Source: Bordetella parapertussis
Lineage (GTDB): Bacteria > Pseudomonadota > Gammaproteobacteria > Burkholderiales > Burkholderiaceae_C
Direction: 5' to 3'
NCBI GenBank assembly: GCA_945873925.1
Contig: CAMCES010000016.1
Span: 1-36,825, forward strand
Length of the DNA stretch: 36,825 nt
Position numbers and translations under genes: made by a program. Of this stretch, positions 32,605-36,825 are shown one piece after another; within the stretch, counting starts at the first letter, position 1; each line of letters begins with the position of its first letter. The notes below the pieces were generated by a model that was given only the letters and a program-made list of their open reading frames with translations, was not told the origin of the DNA and did not search any database.

Positions 32605-33036
32605 TTAAGCGACCGAGCCGCCAGCGGCTTCAATGGCTGCTTTGGCACCAGCGGTGGCGCCCACGCCGTTCAATTTGACAGCGCGTGTGAGCTCACCGGT
32701 CTTGATGACCTTGACCACTTTGGCCATTTGGCTGACCAGACCTGCGGTCTTGAGCGCCAAGATGTCGATGTCAGTGATGTCCAAGGCTTGCAATGAAGTC
32801 AGTGTGACTTCTTCGTTGTATTTGAGGCTTTGCGATTTGAAACCGCGCTTGGGCAAGCGACGTTGCAAAGGCATTTGACCGCCCTCAAAGCCCACTTTGT
32901 GGTAGCCGCCTGAGCGTGATTTTTGACCTTTGTGGCCACGGCCTGCGGTTTTACCCAGACCCGAACCGATACCACGGCCAACACGGCGGCGGTCTTTGCG
33001 GGAGCCATCTGCTGGCTTGATTTCATTGAGTTGCAT
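32605..33036 (-). CDS. rplO: 50S ribosomal protein L15
   Basis: 143 residues. The Gly/Arg/Lys-rich start (RRVGRGIGSGLGKTAGRGHKGQ) is the L15 signature that threads into 23S rRNA. The C-terminal domain ends KAAIEAAGGSVA. It lies 9 bp after rpmD and 17 bp before secY. Confidence 0.98.
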   Translation of the reverse strand: MQLNEIKPADGSRKDRRRVGRGIGSGLGKTAGRGHKGQKSRSGGYHKVGFEGGQMPLQRRLPKRGFKSQSLKYNEEVTLTSLQALDITDIDILALKTAGLVSQMAKVVKVIKTGELTRAVKLNGVGATAGAKAAIEAAGGSVA

Positions 33037-33045
33037 GGCTGACCC

Positions 33046-33231
33046 TTAGAGAACTTTGACCAGGTAGCTGATCTTGTTGATCATTCCGCGCACTGCAGGT
33101 GTGTCTTGCAGTTCGCTGGTGCTGCCGATTTTGCGCAAGCCCAAACCTCGCACGGTGGCGCGGTGTGACTCTTTGGTGCCGATCGGGCTGCGCACCAACT
33201 GCACTTTGACGGTAGAGGTAGATGTGGACAT
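33046..33231 (-). CDS. rpmD: 50S ribosomal protein L30
   Basis: 61 residues, VKVQLVRSPIGTKESHRATV and then GLGLRKIGSTSELQDTPAVRGMI, the L30 pattern. Its length is normal. It lies between rpsE and rplO, the standard position. Confidence 0.97.
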   Translation of the reverse strand: MSTSTSTVKVQLVRSPIGTKESHRATVRGLGLRKIGSTSELQDTPAVRGMINKISYLVKVL

Positions 33232-33246
33232 GTCGTTGCTCCCGGA

Positions 33247-33765
33247 TTAGACGAAGAGTTCTTCGACGGTCTTGCCACGCTTGGCCGCGACTTCAGAGGC
33301 GGTGGTGGATTTGATCAATGCATCAAATGTGGCGCGAACCATGTTGTAAGGGTTACTCGAACCATGGCTTTTAGCCACGATGTCGGTGATGCCCATGACT
33401 TCGAACACTGCGCGCATGGGGCCGCCAGCGATGATGCCGGTACCTTTGGGGGCGGGTGCCATTTGAACGCTGGCAGCACCGTGGTGGCCAGTGACGTTGT
33501 GGTGGATGGTGCCGTTTTTCAATGACACTTTGTGCATGTTGCGACGGGCTTCTTCCATGGCTTTTTGCACAGCCGCAGGCACCTCTTTGGATTTGCCTTT
33601 GCCCATGCCGACGCGACCATCGCCATCACCGACCACGGTGAGCGCTGCGAAGCCAAGGATGCGGCCACCCTTGACCACTTTGGTCACGCGGTTGACCGCG
33701 ATCATTTTTTCCTTCAGACCGTCGTCACGACTGTCGTCTTGCACTTTAGCTTGAACTTTTGCCAT
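33247..33765 (-). CDS. rpsE: 30S ribosomal protein S5
   Basis: 172 residues. The N-terminal double-stranded-RNA-like domain has EKMIAVNRVTKVVKGGRILGF and GKGKSKEVPAAVQKAMEEA. The C-terminal domain has GTGIIAGGPMRAVFEVMGI. It contributes to accuracy and mRNA unwinding at the entry of the 30S subunit. It is 15 bp before rpmD. Confidence 0.98.
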   Translation of the reverse strand: MAKVQAKVQDDSRDDGLKEKMIAVNRVTKVVKGGRILGFAALTVVGDGDGRVGMGKGKSKEVPAAVQKAMEEARRNMHKVSLKNGTIHHNVTGHHGAASVQMAPAPKGTGIIAGGPMRAVFEVMGITDIVAKSHGSSNPYNMVRATFDALIKSTTASEVAAKRGKTVEELFV

Positions 33766-33783
33766 GGTGTGTATCCGTGTCTG

Positions 33784-34149
33784 TTAGAACTGCAAGCCGG
33801 CAGCACGCGCGGCTTCGGCCAATGATTTGACGCGACCGTGGTAGGCAAAGCCTGAGCGGTCGAAAGCGACTTTTTCCACGCCAGCGGCTTTGGCTTTTTC
33901 AGCGATGCGCTTGCCGATCATTTCGGCGGCGTGCTGGTTGCCACCTTTGCCAATGGCGCCCAAGCTCTTGCGAATATCGGCTTCAGCGGTAGAGGCCGAG
34001 GCGATCACTTTGGTGCCGTCGCCAGAAATGACGCTGGCGTAGATGTGCAAATTGGTGCGGTTGACCATCAAACGCGCAACGCCTTGGGTGGCAATGCGGA
34101 TACGGGTTTGACGCGAACGGCGCAGACGCTGCTGTTTTTTGCTTAGCAT
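33784..34149 (-). CDS. rplR: 50S ribosomal protein L18
   Basis: 121 residues starting MLSKKQQRLRRSRQTRIRI, with the end (FDRSGFAYHGRVKSLAEAAR) that is conserved in L18. It carries 5S rRNA into the large subunit with L5 and L25. It lies between rplF and rpsE. Confidence 0.98.
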   Translation of the reverse strand: MLSKKQQRLRRSRQTRIRIATQGVARLMVNRTNLHIYASVISGDGTKVIASASTAEADIRKSLGAIGKGGNQHAAEMIGKRIAEKAKAAGVEKVAFDRSGFAYHGRVKSLAEAARAAGLQF

Positions 34150-34160
34150 GTTGCAGCTCC

Positions 34161-34694
34161 TTATTTCTTCTTGGTCTCTTTGATCGTGATCTTTTCGTCC
34201 GCATAACGGATGCCCTTGCCTTTGTAGGGCTCGGGTGGACGAACAGCGCGAATTTCAGCAGCGATTTGACCCACACGTTGGCGGTCAGCACCTTTGATGA
34301 TGATCTCGGTGGGTGCTGGTGTTTCAACCTTGATGCCAGCGGGCATGTCAAAGTTGACCGGGTGTGAGTAGCCCACAGCCAGGTTGAGCTTGGCACCCTG
34401 GGCGGCGGCTTTGTAGCCCACGCCAACCAGGCTGAGCTTTTTCTCAAAGCCTTTGGTCACACCGACCACCATGTTGTTGACCAACTGGCGCAGCGTGCCA
34501 CTCATGGCATTGGCTTCACGGGATTCGTTGGCCGCTTCGAAAGTCAGTGCATCACCTTGGCGCACCACTTTGACCAAGGCATTGTTGGCAATCGACAACT
34601 GACCGCCAGCGCCTTTGACGCTGATGTGTTGTTCGTTCATGGTCAGGTCCACACCTGCGGGGACGGTGACGGGCATTTTGGCAACTCGGGACAT
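34161..34694 (-). CDS. rplF: 50S ribosomal protein L6
   Basis: 177 residues with the two repeated alpha/beta domains and the C-terminal signature (RAVRPPEPYKGKGIRYADE). It is near the factor-binding site of the large subunit. It lies 13 bp after rpsH. Confidence 0.98.
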   Translation of the reverse strand: MSRVAKMPVTVPAGVDLTMNEQHISVKGAGGQLSIANNALVKVVRQGDALTFEAANESREANAMSGTLRQLVNNMVVGVTKGFEKKLSLVGVGYKAAAQGAKLNLAVGYSHPVNFDMPAGIKVETPAPTEIIIKGADRQRVGQIAAEIRAVRPPEPYKGKGIRYADEKITIKETKKK

Positions 34695-34707
34695 GTTCGT
34701 TTCTCCC

Positions 34708-35103
34708 TCAAGCCACGTAGCAAAGAACTTCGCCGCCCACGCCGGTGGCGCGTGCTTTGCGGTCGGTCATTACACCCTTGGGGGTGGTGACGATGGCGAC
34801 ACCCAAGCCGTTCATGACCTGGGGAATGGTGTCGTGGCCTTTGTAGACACGCAAGCCAGGACGAGAGACGCGCTCGATGCGCTCAATCACAGGGCGGCCT
34901 GCGTAGTATTTCAAGGCGATTTCCAATTCGGATTTGCCATCTTCGGTTTTGACGCGAAAGCCATCGATATAGCCTTCGTCCTTCAACACCTGAACAATGG
35001 CTGTCTTGACCTTGGATGCGGGGACCGACACGGTCGGCTTGGCCACCATCTGCGCATTGCGAATACGCGTCAGCAGGTCGGCAATGGGATCACTCATGCT
35101 CAT
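34708..35103 (-). CDS. rpsH: 30S ribosomal protein S8
   Basis: 131 residues from the ATG at 35103 (MSMSDPIADLLTRIRNA), with GGAGAA 7 nt upstream; a second ATG at 35097 is possible. The C-terminal part (SRPGLRVYKGHDTIPQVMNG) is typical. It binds 16S rRNA helix 21 and, in E. coli, represses the spc operon through a copy of that helix near rplE. I could not identify such a site by eye here. Confidence 0.97.
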   Translation of the reverse strand: MSMSDPIADLLTRIRNAQMVAKPTVSVPASKVKTAIVQVLKDEGYIDGFRVKTEDGKSELEIALKYYAGRPVIERIERVSRPGLRVYKGHDTIPQVMNGLGVAIVTTPKGVMTDRKARATGVGGEVLCYVA

Positions 35104-35123
35104 ATTGAATTTCTCCTGCCTGT

Positions 35124-35429
35124 TTACCAGCTGGCCTTGGTGATGCCGGGAATATTGCCTGCAAAGGCCAATTCACGGATCTTGGCGCGACCCAAACCAA
35201 ATTGACGGAAGGTGCCACGGGGGCGACCGGTGATTTCGCAACGATTGCGTTGACGTGTGGGGTTGGCGTTGCGGGGCAACTTTTGCAAACCCAAACGGGC
35301 GGCAGCGCGGTCTTCATCGCTGCGCTTGAAATCGTTGGCAATCGCCTTGAGTTCCGCGTGTTTTTTCGCGTACTTGGCGACCAGTTTGTCTCGCTTGAGC
35401 TCGCGCTCGATCAAAGCTACTTTAGCCAC
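35124..35429 (-). CDS. rpsN: 30S ribosomal protein S14
   Basis: 101 residues from a GTG at 35429 (translated MAKVALIERELKRDKL), with a good ribosome site (GAGGTG) 5 nt upstream. A longer ATG start at 35483 would overlap rplE by about 46 bp. It has the zinc-free long form with RNRCEITGRPRGTFRQFGL, only one Cys there. It lies between rplE and rpsH. Confidence 0.95.
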   Translation of the reverse strand: MAKVALIERELKRDKLVAKYAKKHAELKAIANDFKRSDEDRAAARLGLQKLPRNANPTRQRNRCEITGRPRGTFRQFGLGRAKIRELAFAGNIPGITKASW

Positions 35430-35437
35430 AGGGCACC

Positions 35438-35977
35438 TCAGTTCTTGAACGGGAAACGGAAGGCGGCGAGCAGTGCTTTGCACTCATCGTCGGTCTTGGC
35501 CGTGGTGGTGATGCTGATGTTGAGACCGCGCAGGGCATCAACCTTGTCGTACTCGATCTCTGGAAAGATGATTTGCTCTTTCACACCGATGTTGTAGTTG
35601 CCGCGACCATCAAAAGCGCGACCAGAGATACCGCGGAAGTCACGCACACGGGGCAGGGCCACGGTGACGAAACGGTCGAGGAATTCATACATGCGCACAC
35701 CGCGCAACGTGACCATGCAACCGATGGGTTGCTGTTCGCGGATTTTGAAACCAGCGATCGCCTTGCGGGCCTTGGTCACGACAGGTTTTTGGCCTGCGAT
35801 TTTGGTCAGGTCGCCCACCGCGTGGTCCATGACCTTCTTGTCGGCAACGGCTTCACTCACACCCATGTTGAGGGTGATCTTGGTCAGACGCGGCACTTCC
35901 ATGGGGGATTTGTAACCGAACTTGGTGGTCAACTCAGGGACCACTTTTTCACGGTAGTGTTGTTGGAGTCGTGCCAT
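35438..35977 (-). CDS. rplE: 50S ribosomal protein L5
   Basis: 179 residues from the ATG at 35977 (MARLQQHYREK), 8 nt after AAGGCGG. An ATG at 35983, overlapping the rplX stop (ATGA), is two codons longer and cannot be excluded. Conserved regions are PRLTKITLNMGVSEA and GLNISITTTAKTDDE. It binds 5S rRNA and contacts the P-site tRNA. Confidence 0.97.
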   Translation of the reverse strand: MARLQQHYREKVVPELTTKFGYKSPMEVPRLTKITLNMGVSEAVADKKVMDHAVGDLTKIAGQKPVVTKARKAIAGFKIREQQPIGCMVTLRGVRMYEFLDRFVTVALPRVRDFRGISGRAFDGRGNYNIGVKEQIIFPEIEYDKVDALRGLNISITTTAKTDDECKALLAAFRFPFKN

Positions 35978-35979
35978 GT

Positions 35980-36300
35980 TCATGCCGCCTTGATGACTTC
36001 GCCGCTGGATTTGAAGATGCGAACCTTCGAACCATCGGTATTGATCTTGATGCCCACGCGATCGGCTTTGCCGGTGGTGGCGTTGTAAATAGCCACATTG
36101 GACTGGTGAATCGGCATGGTTTTTTCGACGATGCCACCATTGGTGCCAGCCATGGGGTTGGGCTTGGTGTGTTTTTTCACCAAATTGATGCCGTCGACAA
36201 GGAGATGCGAGTCGTCTTGACGCAAGCTCACTTTGCCTCGCTTGCCTTTGTCGCGGCCTGCGATGACGATGACTTCGTCGCCTTTGCGGATTTTGTTCAT
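35980..36300 (-). CDS. rplX: 50S ribosomal protein L24
   Basis: 106 residues starting MNKIRKGDEVIVIAGRDKGK, the KOW motif of L24. It starts assembly of the large subunit near the 5' end of 23S rRNA. It is 10 bp from rplN, and its stop lies at the rplE start. Confidence 0.98.
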   Translation of the reverse strand: MNKIRKGDEVIVIAGRDKGKRGKVSLRQDDSHLLVDGINLVKKHTKPNPMAGTNGGIVEKTMPIHQSNVAIYNATTGKADRVGIKINTDGSKVRIFKSSGEVIKAA

Positions 36301-36310
36301 GGTCTAGTCC

Positions 36311-36679
36311 TCAGAGTACTTCGGGCGCCAACGACACGATCTTCATGAAGCGCTCGGTGCGCAGCTCGCGCGTGACCGGGCCAAAGATGCGGGTGCCGAT
36401 GGGCTCCAATTTGGCGTTGAGCAAAACGGCAGCGTTGCTGTCGAATTTCACCAGCGAGCCGTCGCCGCGGCGAATGCCCTTGGCGGTACGCACGACCACT
36501 GCGCTGTAGATCTCGCCTTTTTTGACGCGACCACGGGGCGCAGCTTCTTTGATGCTCACTTTGATGATGTCGCCCACACTGGCGTAGCGACGCTTGGAAC
36601 CGCCGAGCACCTTGATGCACAAAACGGACTTCGCACCGGTGTTGTCGGCGACCTCTAATCTGGATTCTGTCTGGATCAT
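36311..36679 (-). CDS. rplN: 50S ribosomal protein L14
   Basis: 122 residues from the ATG at 36679 (MIQTESRLEVADNTGAK). A longer frame from 36718 starts inside the leader hairpin and is rejected. The conserved end (ELRTERFMKIVSLAPEVL) is intact. It is the first gene of the spc operon visible here; the 146 bp upstream are non-coding. Confidence 0.98.
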   Translation of the reverse strand: MIQTESRLEVADNTGAKSVLCIKVLGGSKRRYASVGDIIKVSIKEAAPRGRVKKGEIYSAVVVRTAKGIRRGDGSLVKFDSNAAVLLNAKLEPIGTRIFGPVTRELRTERFMKIVSLAPEVL

Positions 36680-36702
36680 TTCTGTTTCCCAACTTGTACC
36701 GC

Positions 36703-36778
36703 GCTTCAAAAGCCCCAAAGGGCTTCAAAACTCGATCAGTCTTGGGCCCGTCATCCGTGCTGCAAACCATTTTGCAGC
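36703..36778 (-). promoter_or_regulatory. spc operon leader with two hairpins
   Basis: The 146 bp before rplN hold two inverted repeats: AAGCCC/GGGCTT (36710-36715 and 36720-36725), flanked by a direct repeat GCTTCAAAA, and GCTGCAAA/TTTGCAGC (36759-36766 and 36771-36778). A gap this long is consistent with the boundary between the S10 and spc units. I found no convincing -35/-10 pair. Confidence 0.45.
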
Positions 36779-36825
36779 GCGTCTGTTTGGGCGTTGTTTC
36801 CCCTGCTGTTTGAAAAGCAGAGCCG

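Noticed and set aside
36680..36825. A sigma-70 promoter for the spc operon
   Set aside because: TTGAAG and TACAAG are present but 24 bp apart; no acceptable pair was found.

Overview
The window reads as a betaproteobacterial chromosome, most likely Burkholderiales and probably Comamonadaceae. Support: fairly GC-rich coding DNA, a Bug/TctC-type solute receptor, a DUF1840 protein, and ribosomal, SecY and RpoA sequences of the betaproteobacterial kind. The family placement is inference from protein character, not from a search.

Left part (1-7.7 kb). An acyl-CoA synthetase cut by the window edge is divergent from a thiamine-diphosphate enzyme that is translationally coupled to a GntR/FCD regulator. 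A 16-bp palindrome sits on the -10 of the divergent promoter. Next comes a less GC-rich pair, an alpha/beta hydrolase and an orphan ParA ATPase, then a hipBA toxin-antitoxin operon on the minus strand with four operator-like boxes. This block ends at a tRNA-Phe gene.

Middle (7.7-20.9 kb). A small lipoprotein is divergent from a two-gene NodI/NodJ-type ABC exporter. A nine-gene minus-strand operon runs from 19.26 to 9.67 kb: acyl-CoA synthetase, LivG, LivH, LivM, a LivK-type receptor, LivF, a phenylacetate-CoA-ligase-like protein with a degenerate P-loop, a Bug-family receptor and a [2Fe-2S] ferredoxin. It looks like an uptake-and-CoA-activation system for an unidentified organic acid. A Crp/Fnr regulator is divergent from it and overlaps an RsuA-family pseudouridine synthase gene. 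The livH-livM junction holds a perfect 20-bp hairpin with the livH stop codon in and beside its loop.

Right-middle (20.9-27.7 kb). htpG has a good sigma-32 promoter match. It is followed by a second hipBA operon, a vapBC pair, the SrkA kinase, a DUF1840 protein, a RidA gene fragment and a second alpha/beta hydrolase. Three toxin-antitoxin modules therefore lie in one 20-kb stretch.

Right end (27.7-36.8 kb). The fused spc and alpha ribosomal-protein operons run on the minus strand: rplN-rplX-rplE-rpsN-rpsH-rplF-rplR-rpsE-rpmD-rplO-secY-infA-rpmJ-rpsM-rpsK-rpsD-rpoA-rplQ. The initiator tRNA gene follows only 22 bp after rplQ, so it is probably read from the same transcript.

I see no phage, transposase, CRISPR array or integrase. 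The least explained elements are the liv/acyl-CoA operon with its livH-livM structure, and the operator architectures of the two hipBA modules.
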